Shown here piece by piece: positions 51,874 through 60,494 of a stretch of DNA of 64,000 bases. Numbering within the stretch: the first letter of the stretch is position 1; each line of letters opens with the position of its first letter. The notes below the pieces were generated by a model that made no database searches, was not told the origin of the DNA, and saw only the letters and a list, made by a program, of their open reading frames with translations. This DNA comes from Coriobacteriaceae bacterium. Its GTDB lineage: Bacteria; Actinomycetota; Coriobacteriia; Coriobacteriales; QAMH01. The position numbers and the translations under genes were made by a program. Location: positions 372,001 through 436,000 of the forward strand of contig DAJPGJ010000001.1 of assembly GCA_025992705.1 (NCBI GenBank), written 5' to 3'.

Positions 51874-52845
51874 ATGAAGAAAAACATTTTCGCTTTAGCG
51901 GCCGCCATTGGTCTGACGATTGCTCTTGGAGCAAGTCTGGTTGGATGTGGTGGATCATCGGGTGGAAGCAACGCTGCATCTGATGCCAGTGCACCCATCA
52001 AAGCGGACGCTAAGTGGGAAAAGGTTGCGACCGTTCCCGACACGGCCATTATCGAGGGCATGAACTTTCGTGATGGTGAGCTCTGGTTCATCGACGTCGG
52101 CACGTCGCGTATCTTCAAGCTCGTAGGCGATGAGGTGCAGACCGTATACGCTGATCCCGAGAAAAAGGCCATGCCCAATGGTGCCAAGTTCATCGACGAA
52201 AACACGCTTCTCATCACCGACCGTGCGCAAGGACTTTGCACCTATGACGTGAACACCGGTGAGTACACGGTGAAGGTCTCTGGTGTTGACGGCCAGAACT
52301 TCCTCGGTCTGAATGACATCGTGCTTGATGGCCAGGGCGGTGCCTACTTCACTGATCCGGGTCAGTCCGACTACCTCAATCCTGAGGGCAGTGTCTACTA
52401 TGTGAATTACGGCGATGGCAGTTACAAGGTCGAGAAGTATGCCGGCAACTTTGCGTATCCCAACGGCATCACCATCTCGCCCGATGGAAAGTTCCTGTAC
52501 GTGGCGGAGTTCAACACCAACTCCATCGTGCTCGTGCCTTCCAAGACCTACACCGATAAGAAGGACACGCCCTACGTCTTTGCTCGCCTGAACGGTGGCC
52601 ATGGTCCTGATGGCGTTCTCACCGATGAGGCTGGCAACGTTTACGCCGCCCACCTCAATGCCGGTGAGATGGTCGCGGTTTCGCCCAACGGTTTCGAGAT
52701 TGGTGCCTGGAAGCTTCCCGAAGGCGCTACTGACCTCGTCAGCAATTTGTGCATCGGCCCGGATGGCTACATGTACATGACCGAGTTTGGCAGCGGTACG
52801 ATCTGGAAGATCCCCACCAGCGCAAAGCCGAATCCTCTGGCGTAA
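51874..52845 (+). CDS. SMP-30/gluconolactonase-like lipoprotein
   Basis: A 323-residue protein. The signal peptide ends in the lipobox LVGC (Cys25), so it is a membrane-attached lipoprotein. The mature part is a beta-propeller of the SMP-30/gluconolactonase/LRE type, with repeated phrases such as NDIVLDGQGGAYFTDPG, PNGITISPDGKFLYVAE and GPDGVLTDEAGNVY. The family includes lactonases and strictosidine-synthase-like enzymes, and some members only bind ligand. AGGGAGGG precedes the chosen ATG. Its place after the carriers suggests a role in handling a phenolic or lactone substrate outside the membrane. Confidence 0.85.
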   Translation: MKKNIFALAAAIGLTIALGASLVGCGGSSGGSNAASDASAPIKADAKWEKVATVPDTAIIEGMNFRDGELWFIDVGTSRIFKLVGDEVQTVYADPEKKAMPNGAKFIDENTLLITDRAQGLCTYDVNTGEYTVKVSGVDGQNFLGLNDIVLDGQGGAYFTDPGQSDYLNPEGSVYYVNYGDGSYKVEKYAGNFAYPNGITISPDGKFLYVAEFNTNSIVLVPSKTYTDKKDTPYVFARLNGGHGPDGVLTDEAGNVYAAHLNAGEMVAVSPNGFEIGAWKLPEGATDLVSNLCIGPDGYMYMTEFGSGTIWKIPTSAKPNPLA

Positions 52846-52869
52846 TTCATATAACAGAAAGGCTTTCGA

Positions 52870-52901
52870 GAGGGTGCTGCGCGTGCGGCACCCTCCTTTT
52901 T
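52870..52901 (+). terminator. Rho-independent terminator
   Basis: An 8-bp stem GAGGGTGC/GCACCCTC, 10-nt loop, then CTTTTT. Confidence 0.9.
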
Positions 52902-52917
52902 CATGATATGGCAATAA

Positions 52918-52929
52918 GGGGACAGACCC
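52918..52929 (+). repeat. Single repeat core
   Basis: A canonical core with GGCAATAA lead-in and CCGATTGAC after it, between convergent genes. Confidence 0.9.
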
Positions 52930-52992
52930 CCGATTGACGGAAAGAAGCGAATCCGCCAGCGTTCCTTCGCAGGCTTCGAAGGAATACTCGGT

Positions 52993-53790
52993 CTAAAATC
53001 CCCGTTGAGAGGCATCGATGATCAGGGAAGCTCCGCTGGTATAGGAAGACTCATCTGACAGCAGATACAACGCCCCATAGGCCATCTCGAGAGCCGTAGC
53101 GGCGCGACCCGCTGGAAGCCGCTCGACGATGGCGTCAAAGCCCGCAGTTCCCGGCCCGGTGAGCACCATTTCGGTTTCCACGAGCCCAGGGCACAAGTTG
53201 TTAATGCGGATGCCCTTGCCGATGAACTCCTTGGCGATGCAGTGGGTCATATGGTTGACGCCAGCCTTCACGAAGCAGTACAGCGCGCCACCAGGTACAT
53301 CATTGTCAATGGCGGCGAGGGAGGTGCAATTGCAAATCGCGCCTCCGCCCTGGCGTTCCATCTGGGGGATGACGAGTTGCATCATGCGCAGGTAGGAGTA
53401 GCCGTCCAAGTCGGTGAACCTGTCCCAATCCTCCCGTGTGAGTTCCAGCGTCGGCTTCGATATGAGGCAGCCGGCGTTGTTGAGCAGGCCGTCGATAGAG
53501 CCAAAGGCCTTGAGGGTGCCGTCAACGATGGCCTGGCGATCGGCTTCCTTCGTGATGTCGGCGTTTACGAAAACGGCTTGCCCGCCGTCGCGCCTGATGC
53601 GGTCCACCACGGCTGCACCCGCGTCTTTGCGACGGCCGACCACCGTCACCTTTGCCCCTTCCCAAGCAAAGAGGATGGCGCACGCCTTTCCTATGCCCGA
53701 AGTGGACCCCGTGACAATCACGACCTTGTCCTTCAATCGTCCTGAAGCGGGTCGAAGGTCGGTCACATCCGGTTCTTTTCGCACGTCCAT
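52993..53790 (-). CDS. Short-chain dehydrogenase/reductase
   Basis: A 265-residue classical SDR. TGSTSGIG at 27-34 binds NAD(P). NNAG is present. The catalytic Tyr and Lys are in YCFVK, and a Ser is in CNCTS. GAGGAGGACATTTC precedes the ATG. It stands alone on the minus strand. It is not a close copy of the SDR at 36032. Substrate unknown. Confidence 0.9.
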   Translation of the reverse strand: MDVRKEPDVTDLRPASGRLKDKVVIVTGSTSGIGKACAILFAWEGAKVTVVGRRKDAGAAVVDRIRRDGGQAVFVNADITKEADRQAIVDGTLKAFGSIDGLLNNAGCLISKPTLELTREDWDRFTDLDGYSYLRMMQLVIPQMERQGGGAICNCTSLAAIDNDVPGGALYCFVKAGVNHMTHCIAKEFIGKGIRINNLCPGLVETEMVLTGPGTAGFDAIVERLPAGRAATALEMAYGALYLLSDESSYTSGASLIIDASQRGF

Positions 53791-53887
53791 GAAATGTCCT
53801 CCTCAGGAATCCGGTGGTGAATTGATTCACGTCGATTCTAAGGTCCTGAACTGGCATTTCCCTCATTCGACTCTGGAATGGGAACCG

Positions 53888-53899
53888 GGGGACAGACCC
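53888..53899 (+). repeat. Single repeat core
   Basis: A canonical core followed by CCGATTGCG and a partial right half ACCCTCGATTGTCGG. Confidence 0.85.
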
Positions 53900-54008
53900 C
53901 CGATTGCGACCCTCGATTGTCGGAATACATCCTGCAGCTTTGGCACAACGTTTCCGTTGGCATTTCGCTCACAATCGAACGGGCTCGCATCTATGTCGCC
54001 TCAGCCGT

Positions 54009-54083
54009 GATATAGTTGTACTAGCATCTCGCGCTTGGCGCGAGGGCAGCCAAGCGCGCGGGGATGTCCCCGCGCATTTTGTT
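54009..54083 (+). ncRNA. Possible short structured RNA or attenuator
   Basis: A TATAGT-like box (54011-54016) is followed by hairpin CTCGCGC/GCGCGAG (54028-54044). Next comes an intrinsic-terminator-like hairpin GCGCGGGG/CCCCGCGC (54056-54075) ending ATTTTGTTT. A ribosome site AGGAGGG follows 9 bp later. This looks like either a free RNA of about 65 nt or a transcription attenuator ahead of a small ORF. Confidence 0.45.
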
Positions 54084-54099
54084 TATCAGGAGGGTGGGA

Positions 54100-54188
54100 G
54101 TGTCGGGTACTCTTCAAGCTCTTTGGTGGCCGCCGTTCCTTCAAGGCCAATCACCTCAAGCAGATGCGTAAGAAGCTGCACCATTAAT
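54100..54188 (+). pseudogene. Frameshifted small basic ORF
   Basis: AGGAGGG precedes a GTG at 54100. The frame of that GTG gives an unremarkable 23-residue peptide. One frame over, from 54105 to the TAA at 54186-54188, is a peptide with LFKLFGGRRSFK and LKQMRKKLHH. It looks like a genuine small basic protein but lacks its own start. Removing one G from the GGG at 54106-54108 would join the GTG to it. It may be a one-base frameshift, a sequencing error, or chance. Confidence 0.4.
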
Positions 54189-54287
54189 TGACATTTCCAA
54201 CCTAATCACCTGTCCTTTGTGTCACTCCGGGGACACCTTTCTCAATGCCGCATATGAACTCTCTATTCCTTTTCGCGAATAAAGCGC

Positions 54288-54405
54288 TATACTCTGCTCA
54301 CGCCATGATTTGCCCGAAGGCCGTCGTGCAGCGGCCTAGGGAACACCCATTGGTTGCACCGGGTGCATCGAGGTGGCGCACGATGCATCGCCTCTCGCAA
54401 AGGAG
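54288..54405 (+). promoter_or_regulatory. Promoter and structured leader of the MOSC gene
   Basis: TATACT at 54288-54293 has a weak -35 about 16 bp upstream. The leader of about 110 nt can form GGCCG/CGGCC (about 54319-54336), TGCAC/GTGCA around CGG (about 54355-54367) and GGCG/CGCC (about 54374-54392). A folded leader before a gene tied to Moco-type chemistry raises the question of a Moco riboswitch, which I cannot confirm by eye. Confidence 0.4.
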
Positions 54406-54413
54406 CGTGCAAC

Positions 54414-54920
54414 ATGGGCACCGTCAAAGCCGTTTGCACCAGCACCGTCAAGGGCATTCAAAAATCCGAGCAGCAGCATATCGACCTCATTCCCGATTGG
54501 GGCATCGAGGATGATGCCCATGCCGGCCCATGGCATCGTCAGGTGAGCCTTCTCGGCTACGAGCGCATCGAGGCTTTCAAGAGGCTCGGCGCCGATGTAG
54601 AGAACGGTTCGTTTGGCGAGAACATCATCGTCGAGGGCTTCGACCTTAAATCGCTTCCCGTCGGCACGCGTTTTGTCGTGGGCGACGCGGTGCTGGAACT
54701 CACGCAGGTCGGCAAGCAGTGTCACAAGCACTGCGCGATCTACCACAAGATGGGGGACTGCATCATGCCGCGTGAAGGCGTATTCTGCAAGGTGATTAAA
54801 GGGGGACGCGTCTGTGCGGGCGACGCCTTCGACATCATTGGCGAGGTACCCGCTGCCTCTTCGTACGACCCCTACGATATCCACGCATCGCGCCTCGAGA
54901 CCTCATCGGCGGTCGCCTAA
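54414..54920 (+). CDS. MOSC-domain protein
   Basis: A 168-residue stand-alone MOSC domain. MOSC proteins (named for the Moco sulfurase C-terminus) bind molybdenum cofactor or a sulfur carrier. [25 protein letters not shown] and GKQCHKHC, with its conserved Cys, match the family. AAAGGAGCG precedes the chosen ATG. It is followed 56 bp later by cysK, which could supply sulfur. It may act in cofactor tailoring for the molybdoenzymes of this region. Confidence 0.85.
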   Translation: MGTVKAVCTSTVKGIQKSEQQHIDLIPDWGIEDDAHAGPWHRQVSLLGYERIEAFKRLGADVENGSFGENIIVEGFDLKSLPVGTRFVVGDAVLELTQVGKQCHKHCAIYHKMGDCIMPREGVFCKVIKGGRVCAGDAFDIIGEVPAASSYDPYDIHASRLETSSAVA

Positions 54921-54976
54921 TTGGTACTAGAATGCACGTATGCATAACGGAAATCACGAAAAGGGAGGAATATCCC

Positions 54977-55912
54977 ATGCGCATACACAAGAACGTCTTT
55001 GAGCTCATTGGCAACACGCCGCTTGTCGAGCTGACGAATTACGAGAACAATCACGGCCTGGGCGCCAGGCTCATCGGCAAGGTCGAGTACTTCGAGCCTG
55101 CCGGCTCGATCAAGGACCGCATCGCGAAGGCCATGATCGACGAGGCCGAGGCAAACGGCCTGTTCGATGCCGACACGGTCATCATTGAGCCTACGAGCGG
55201 CAACACCGGCATTGGCCTTGCCGCCATCGCTGCCGCTCGAGGCAACCGCATCATCATCACGATGCCCGATACCATGTCTGTCGAGCGGCGCAATCTCATG
55301 CGCGCCTATGGTGCAGAGCTTGTGCTCACGCCTGGCGCAGACGGCATGAAGGGCGCCATCGCAAAGGCCGAGGAGCTTGCCGCGGAAATCCCGAACTCGT
55401 TCATTCCCTCCCAGTTCACCAACCCGGCCAACCCGGCGATTCACTATCGTACGACGGGCCCCGAGATCTGGGAGGCTACGGACGGCAAGGTTGACATTCT
55501 GGTTGCCGGTGTTGGGACGGGTGGCACGATCAGCGGCACGGGCGCGTATCTGAAGGAGCAGAACCCGGACGTGCGGGTCGTTGCCGTGGAGCCGGCGGAC
55601 TCGCCCGTACTCTCGGAAGGCCGAAGCGGATCGCACGGCATACAGGGCATCGGCGCCGGTTTCGTGCCCGAGACGCTCGACACGGACGTCTACGATGAGG
55701 TCATCACAATCACCAACGAGGAGGCCTTCGAGGCGGGTCGTGAGCTTGCTGCTCATGATGGTCTGCTCGTTGGCATCTCGTCCGGTGCCGCCGTTGCCGC
55801 TGCAACGAAGCTCGCCCAACGCCCCGAGAACGCCGGCAAGAACATCGTGGTGATTCTGCCCGACACCGGCGAGCGCTACCTCAGCTCCGCCATGTTCGAC
55901 TTTGGGGAGTAA
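54977..55912 (+). CDS. cysK: Cysteine synthase (O-acetylserine sulfhydrylase)
   Basis: A 311-residue PLP enzyme of fold type II. Lys46 in PAGSIKDR binds [14 protein letters not shown] and the glycine loop [10 protein letters not shown] hold the cofactor phosphate. It converts O-acetylserine and sulfide to cysteine in the cytoplasm. AAAGGGAGG precedes the chosen ATG. It is close behind the MOSC gene and may be co-transcribed. A dyad repeat follows the stop. Confidence 0.95.
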   Translation: MRIHKNVFELIGNTPLVELTNYENNHGLGARLIGKVEYFEPAGSIKDRIAKAMIDEAEANGLFDADTVIIEPTSGNTGIGLAAIAAARGNRIIITMPDTMSVERRNLMRAYGAELVLTPGADGMKGAIAKAEELAAEIPNSFIPSQFTNPANPAIHYRTTGPEIWEATDGKVDILVAGVGTGGTISGTGAYLKEQNPDVRVVAVEPADSPVLSEGRSGSHGIQGIGAGFVPETLDTDVYDEVITITNEEAFEAGRELAAHDGLLVGISSGAAVAAATKLAQRPENAGKNIVVILPDTGERYLSSAMFDFGE

Positions 55913-55925
55913 ATATCGTCAGCAG

Positions 55926-55954
55926 TGGGACAAATGACTTGTCCATTTGTCCCA
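55926..55954. repeat. Second copy of the GGGACAAATG dyad
   Basis: TGGGACAAATG and CATTTGTCCCA (11-bp arms) enclose ACTTGTC. The core is the reverse complement of the 27537 copy with one base changed. It lies 13 bp after the cysK stop. Confidence 0.85.
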
Positions 55955-55966
55955 TGCGATAGCGTC

Positions 55967-55972
55967 TATAAT
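55967..55972 (+). promoter_or_regulatory. -10 box for the anion-carrier gene
   Basis: TATAAT lies 33 bp before the GTG start. The dyad repeat occupies the -35 region. Confidence 0.4.
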
Positions 55973-56004
55973 GGCGTCCGAAAATCTCTGAGACGGAGGG
56001 CGTC

Positions 56005-57210
56005 GTGCGCTTGCGATACCGATTGATGCAGCTGCTGCGCAGGCACTGGATGCTTGGCACCGCGGCGTTTGTCGCCCTCGTTTCCATGTTCTTCGTGCCG
56101 CCTGACGGGGCGTATCTCGGCTACTTTGACTGGAAGACCATCGGATGCCTGTTCTGCGTGCTGGCTGTTGCGAGCGCGTTGCGAAACGCAGGTGTCTTCG
56201 ACTGGGCCGCCCGCGCCGCCATCGCGCGCTTCGGAAGTCCGCGCAAGCTGGCGATGACGCTCGTGCTCGTCACGGCCGCGTTTTCGATGGCGTTTACCAA
56301 CGACGTCGCGCTCGTCATCATGCTGCCGCTCTCGGTGGCCGCTCTTGTCGAGTCCGGCCAACCACGGCTCGTGCCCGCCGTCTTCGCGTTGCAGGCGCTC
56401 GCGGCGAACCTCTGCGGCATGGTGACGCCGTTCGGAAATCCCCAGAACATCTATCTTTACTCCTACTTCCACGTTGAGCTGGGCGAATTCCTCATGACGA
56501 TGGCCATGCCGTTTCTCCTGTCCGTCGTGGGTGTCGTCTTCGCGACTTGGTTCATGACGGGACGTGGCATTGTCGAAGACGACAGCGTTTCGATGCAGCC
56601 GCAACAGGGCACGTCAGACGAGGACGTCATGGCCCCCGCGGCTTCAGCCGCGATGCTCGACCGACGACGCCTCATAGTCTACGTGCCGCTCTTCGTCATC
56701 GCGCTACTCGCGGTCTTTCGCGTAATCCCCTTTGGCATTGCCGTCATCATCGTAATCGTGGCGCTTCTCATTCTCGATCGTGATGCGTTGCTTAAGGTCG
56801 ACTATCCGCTGCTCGCTACGTTCCTCTGTTTCTTCGTCTTTGCAGGGAACATGGCGCGCATCCCGGTGCTGGAGGAAGCGCTTCAGCCGCTCATGGGACA
56901 GTGGGGCTTGCTCACCTCCGCTTTGACCAGCCAGGTCATCAGCAACGTGCCCGCCGCGGTGCTGCTCTCGCACTTTGCCGACGCGTGGCAACCGCTGCTC
57001 ATCGGCGTGAATATCGGGGGAGCGGGCACCTTTGTGGGATCGCTCGCGAGCCTCATCGCGATTCGCCACTTTGCCATCGCGCGCACGATGGTCCCGCGCC
57101 TACGTGAGCCGGATGCGCCGGACACGGCGTCCTTCCTTCGTCTCTTCGGCATCGTGAACGGCGCGTTCTTCATCGCGCTGCTTATCATCTGCCAGCTTGC
57201 GCTAGCATAA
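56005..57210 (+). CDS. ArsB/SLC13-type anion permease
   Basis: A 401-residue protein with 10-11 predicted membrane helices. AFTNDVALVIMLPLS and NLCGMVTPFGNPQN are the two conserved re-entrant motifs of the ion-transporter (ArsB/NhaD/SLC13) superfamily. The start is GTG with CGGAGGG just upstream. Likely substrates are anions such as dicarboxylates or sulfate; sequence alone does not decide. Confidence 0.85.
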   Translation: MRLRYRLMQLLRRHWMLGTAAFVALVSMFFVPPDGAYLGYFDWKTIGCLFCVLAVASALRNAGVFDWAARAAIARFGSPRKLAMTLVLVTAAFSMAFTNDVALVIMLPLSVAALVESGQPRLVPAVFALQALAANLCGMVTPFGNPQNIYLYSYFHVELGEFLMTMAMPFLLSVVGVVFATWFMTGRGIVEDDSVSMQPQQGTSDEDVMAPAASAAMLDRRRLIVYVPLFVIALLAVFRVIPFGIAVIIVIVALLILDRDALLKVDYPLLATFLCFFVFAGNMARIPVLEEALQPLMGQWGLLTSALTSQVISNVPAAVLLSHFADAWQPLLIGVNIGGAGTFVGSLASLIAIRHFAIARTMVPRLREPDAPDTASFLRLFGIVNGAFFIALLIICQLALA

Positions 57211-57229
57211 TACGGCAAGCTGGCAACAG

Positions 57230-57275
57230 GGGGACAGACCCCCGAACCCAAAGCTGACAATAGGGGGACAGACCC
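57230..57275 (+). repeat. Two repeat cores after the permease gene
   Basis: Cores at 57230-57241 and 57264-57275, with the linker CCCGAACCC repeated. Confidence 0.9.
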
Positions 57276-57293
57276 CCGAACCCCTGACCCCCG

Positions 57294-57305
57294 CCCCCCC
57301 CCCCC
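57294..57305 (+). repeat. Run of 12 C
   Basis: An uninterrupted C12 tract just after the repeat pair and about 155 bp upstream of the ABC-transporter operon. Confidence 0.8.
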
Positions 57306-57368
57306 TCCTTGCGCACGCACGATACTGCACCAAACCGATTACCGACATTCATCTACCATTAGCATTAA

Positions 57369-57424
57369 TCCAATAGAGACATTTTGCACTTAACTATTTG
57401 CATGCGTCCAATAGATGCTATAGT
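57369..57424 (+). promoter_or_regulatory. Promoter region with a TCCAATAGA direct repeat
   Basis: TCCAATAGA occurs at 57369-57377 and 57407-57415 (38 bp apart). The second copy lies between TTGCAT (57398-57403) and TATAGT (57419-57424), a 15-bp spacer. This would suit an operator overlapping the promoter. Confidence 0.5.
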
Positions 57425-57461
57425 CTCCGCGCTCAGTCACGATTCACGAAAGGGAGACCAC

Positions 57462-58568
57462 ATGAAAATAAGCAAGAAGATTGGAGTGTTGGTAGCCGCT
57501 CTTGCCATGAGCGCCCTGCTGACCGTGTCTCTCGTTGGTTGCGGTGGCTCAGGCCAAGGCAGCAACAACGATTTCATGGAAAAGGGCGATGGCGAGCATC
57601 TGGTATGCGCCGTCACCGGCAAGCTCATCAAGATTGCTCCGGCCATTCTCGCCGATCAGCTTGGCTACTTCGAGGAGGAGGGCTGCGACGTCGAGTTCCA
57701 GACCGTCGCACTCGCCGATGCCATGGCCTCGATGTCCGTCAACAAGCTCGACATCGACCTCTTCGGCATTGTCCCGGCATGCTCCTATGTGTCGCAGGGT
57801 ATTCCCATCTACGTCTTCGGCGGCACCATTCTCGATGGTTCGGAGTTCATTTCCACCACCGGTTTCAATCGCGACCTCAAGACTGCCGAGGACTTCCGCG
57901 GTCTCAAGATTGCCTGCCAGCGCGAGGAGAGCGGCCAGATCTACCTGAAGGCCTATCTCCAAGACAACGGCCTTGAGCTGGGCAAGGACGTCGAGTTCGA
58001 GTACGTCGATAATCCCACCACGGCTCTCGAGGGTCTGCGTTCGGGTCAGTGCGACCTGTTCATCGCCAACAATGCCATGGGCTACACCTATTCAACCTCC
58101 ATGGATGACATCAAGGTCGCTGGTGCACCTGCGGACGTGACGGGCGATTATCCGTGCTGCCGCCAGAACTGCTCCGACGACGCCTATCACAACAAGTTCC
58201 AGTCCCTCGTTGACTTCGAGGTCGCCCTCATTCGCGGCTATGACTATTACCTCAACAACAAGGAAGACGTCATCAAGCGCATGGTCGATTACTCCGCCCA
58301 GACCCCCGAGTACGTCGAGGCGGCCCTCTACGGCACCGATTCCTATCGCAACATGATGGACCTCACGCCCGATCCCCATACCAACGAGATTGTGGACTAT
58401 TACAAGGCCATGCTCTCCATCGGCGAGATCGAGGGCGACGAGAACGCGATGGATCAGTACGCCACGAGTGAGGTCTACAAGCGCGCTCTCGATCGTCTGG
58501 TTTCGCAGTATCCCGACAACCAGACCTATCAGAAGCTTGCCGCCGACTTTGCCATCTACAACAGCTAA
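57462..58568 (+). CDS. ABC transporter substrate-binding lipoprotein (NMT1/TauA type)
   Basis: A 368-residue lipoprotein. The signal peptide ends in LVGC (Cys27). The mature protein matches the NMT1/THI5/SsuA family (ILADQLGYFEEEGCDVEFQ, then DLKTAEDFRGLKIACQREES). AAAGGGAG precedes the chosen ATG. It starts a three-gene operon with ATPase and permease. The family binds sulfonates, nitrate or pyrimidine precursors; the ligand here is unknown. Confidence 0.9.
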   Translation: MKISKKIGVLVAALAMSALLTVSLVGCGGSGQGSNNDFMEKGDGEHLVCAVTGKLIKIAPAILADQLGYFEEEGCDVEFQTVALADAMASMSVNKLDIDLFGIVPACSYVSQGIPIYVFGGTILDGSEFISTTGFNRDLKTAEDFRGLKIACQREESGQIYLKAYLQDNGLELGKDVEFEYVDNPTTALEGLRSGQCDLFIANNAMGYTYSTSMDDIKVAGAPADVTGDYPCCRQNCSDDAYHNKFQSLVDFEVALIRGYDYYLNNKEDVIKRMVDYSAQTPEYVEAALYGTDSYRNMMDLTPDPHTNEIVDYYKAMLSIGEIEGDENAMDQYATSEVYKRALDRLVSQYPDNQTYQKLAADFAIYNS

Positions 58569-58668
58569 GTCCCTTTCGGCTGTCAGCGTTGCCCCCAGGG
58601 CGGTCCTGTTTGCGCAGGGCCGTCCTTCCCCATATGTAAGACGAGAGACAAGAAAACGGAGGGTGATG

Positions 58669-59550
58669 ATGAGCTCGCTCGACATGATTGACGTGTCCTA
58701 TGCCTACCCCGACGAGGTGGACAAGTTCAAGACACGCAAGCACCGCCATGTGACCGTAGAGGATATTCCCGATGAGGACCTCGTGCTCAAGCACCTGAAT
58801 CTGCACGTTGCGGACGGCGAGTTCCTGTGCCTGGTCGGGCATTCGGGGTGCGGCAAGTCCACCACCCTTCGCATTCTTGCCGGCCTGCAAAAGCCGTTGG
58901 GAGGAAGGATTCTCATTGGCGACGAACCGCTCGATGGTCCCGGCATGAACCGTTCGGTGGTCTTCCAGAACTATGCGATCTTTCCCTGGATGAAGGCGAA
59001 GCAAAACGTCGAGTTCGGCATTCATCAGGCATCGCTCGAGCTACACCGCAGTTTGAGCAAGGAGCGCATCTCCGAAATTGCCGACGAATACCTGGCCAAG
59101 GTCAACATGAGCAAGGCCGCCGACTTGTACCCCTATCAGCTTTCCGGCGGCATGCAGCAACGCGTGGCCATTGCCCGCGCGCTTGCAATGGACACCGAGA
59201 TGCTCCTGTTCGACGAGCCCTTCGGTGCGCTTGACATCAAGACGCGCCGCGAGCTGCAAGGTCTCATGGAGGGCCTGTGGATGTCGGACGAGTCGCGCAA
59301 GACGGCCATCTTCGTTACCCACGACGTCGAGGAGGCGCTGCTTTTGGCCGATCGCATCGTGTTCATGAGTGGCGGCCGCTTCATCGACGAGTTTACGCTC
59401 GACATTCCGCGTCCGCGTGATCCCGAGGCCTTCTTCGAGACCGATGTCTACAAGGAACGTCGTGCGTACCTTATGGAGCTGTTCTACGCGGCCGAGGAGA
59501 CGAAGCTCGATCAGGCCGACCGCGAACGCGTATACGAGGAGGTGATGTAG
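58669..59550 (+). CDS. ABC transporter ATP-binding protein (SsuB/TauB type)
   Basis: A 293-residue ATPase. Walker A GHSGCGKST is at 57-65, signature LSGGMQQR near 160, and Walker B LLFDEP near 183. There is an unusual N-terminal leader of about 45 residues before the ATPase core. Two ATGs are adjacent; I chose the second because GGAGG is then 6 bp upstream. It energises the permease that follows. Confidence 0.9.
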   Translation: MSSLDMIDVSYAYPDEVDKFKTRKHRHVTVEDIPDEDLVLKHLNLHVADGEFLCLVGHSGCGKSTTLRILAGLQKPLGGRILIGDEPLDGPGMNRSVVFQNYAIFPWMKAKQNVEFGIHQASLELHRSLSKERISEIADEYLAKVNMSKAADLYPYQLSGGMQQRVAIARALAMDTEMLLFDEPFGALDIKTRRELQGLMEGLWMSDESRKTAIFVTHDVEEALLLADRIVFMSGGRFIDEFTLDIPRPRDPEAFFETDVYKERRAYLMELFYAAEETKLDQADRERVYEEVM

Positions 59551-60477
59551 ATGCCGCGCAAGATCAAAACGCACCTGGTCATCTCACATGTGCTCCTGCT
59601 TGCGCTGCTGGGCATCATTTTCCTCATGCCCAATACGCGCACCAATGTCGCACCCGTAACAGGCGAAATCATCGCCATCTGCTGCATCGAGCTCTTCTAT
59701 CTGCTCGCCCTGGCTCTAGGACGGCGCAAGGATCCCATGCCAGAGGGCTCATCCGACATCATCCTGATCGTCTGGGTGATTTTCATCGCCTGGGAACTTG
59801 TTGGCCCCAAGCTGGGCATTGCCCATAACGTGCTCATTCCTTCGCCGGAAAACGTCTTCAACGTCTTCGTCGAATACAGCGGCGAGCTTGCGATGAACGT
59901 GGTCTCCTCGTTGCAACTGCTGCTCACGGGCTACATCCTGGGGACGATTCTCGGCATCATCCTCGGCATCATCTGCGGATGGATTCCGCGCCTGCGTGCG
60001 ATTTTCTATCCGATTGCCAACGTGTTTGCGCCCATCCCGTCGGTCGTGTTCACGCCGTTCCTCGTCATCATCATGCCCACCTACCGCTGGGCGGCCATCA
60101 TGGTCATCCTCATTGGCGTGTTCTGGCCGCAGTTCCTGTCCATGATCCTGCGTGTCGGGTCGCTGCCGCCGGCAATCGTGGATAACACGCGCGTGCTCAT
60201 GGTCAATACGCCGACCATGATCAGCAAGGTCATCATTCCCTATATCATCCCGGACATCCTCAAGGGCCTGCGTGTGTCGCTCACCACGGGTTTTCTGATG
60301 CTCATGTACGCCGAGAGCTTTGGCGCCAAGTCTGGCATCGGATACTGGATATCCAATGCCAACGTGTTCGCGAACTACGCGAACATCTACGCGGGCATCA
60401 TCACCTGCGGCATGACAGTCACGGTGCTCAACTACTTCTCCGGCTGGCTGCAGAAGAGGTTCACCACATGGCGTTAG
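59551..60477 (+). CDS. ABC transporter permease (SsuC/TauC type)
   Basis: A 308-residue permease with about 7 helices. It starts directly after the ATPase stop, with GAGGAGGTGATG as ribosome site inside the upstream gene. The conserved cytoplasmic loop (EAA-like) is around 210-230 (VIIPYIIPDILKGLR). The N-terminal 60 residues are an extra membrane segment compared with the minimal family member. Confidence 0.9.
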   Translation: MPRKIKTHLVISHVLLLALLGIIFLMPNTRTNVAPVTGEIIAICCIELFYLLALALGRRKDPMPEGSSDIILIVWVIFIAWELVGPKLGIAHNVLIPSPENVFNVFVEYSGELAMNVVSSLQLLLTGYILGTILGIILGIICGWIPRLRAIFYPIANVFAPIPSVVFTPFLVIIMPTYRWAAIMVILIGVFWPQFLSMILRVGSLPPAIVDNTRVLMVNTPTMISKVIIPYIIPDILKGLRVSLTTGFLMLMYAESFGAKSGIGYWISNANVFANYANIYAGIITCGMTVTVLNYFSGWLQKRFTTWR

Positions 60478-60494
60478 GGGAGTGGTGGCAATAA

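Noticed and set aside
53129..53745. Plus-strand ORFs opposite the short-chain dehydrogenase at 52993-53790
   Set aside because: The minus-strand product has intact SDR motifs and a strong ribosome site; the plus-strand frames have neither.
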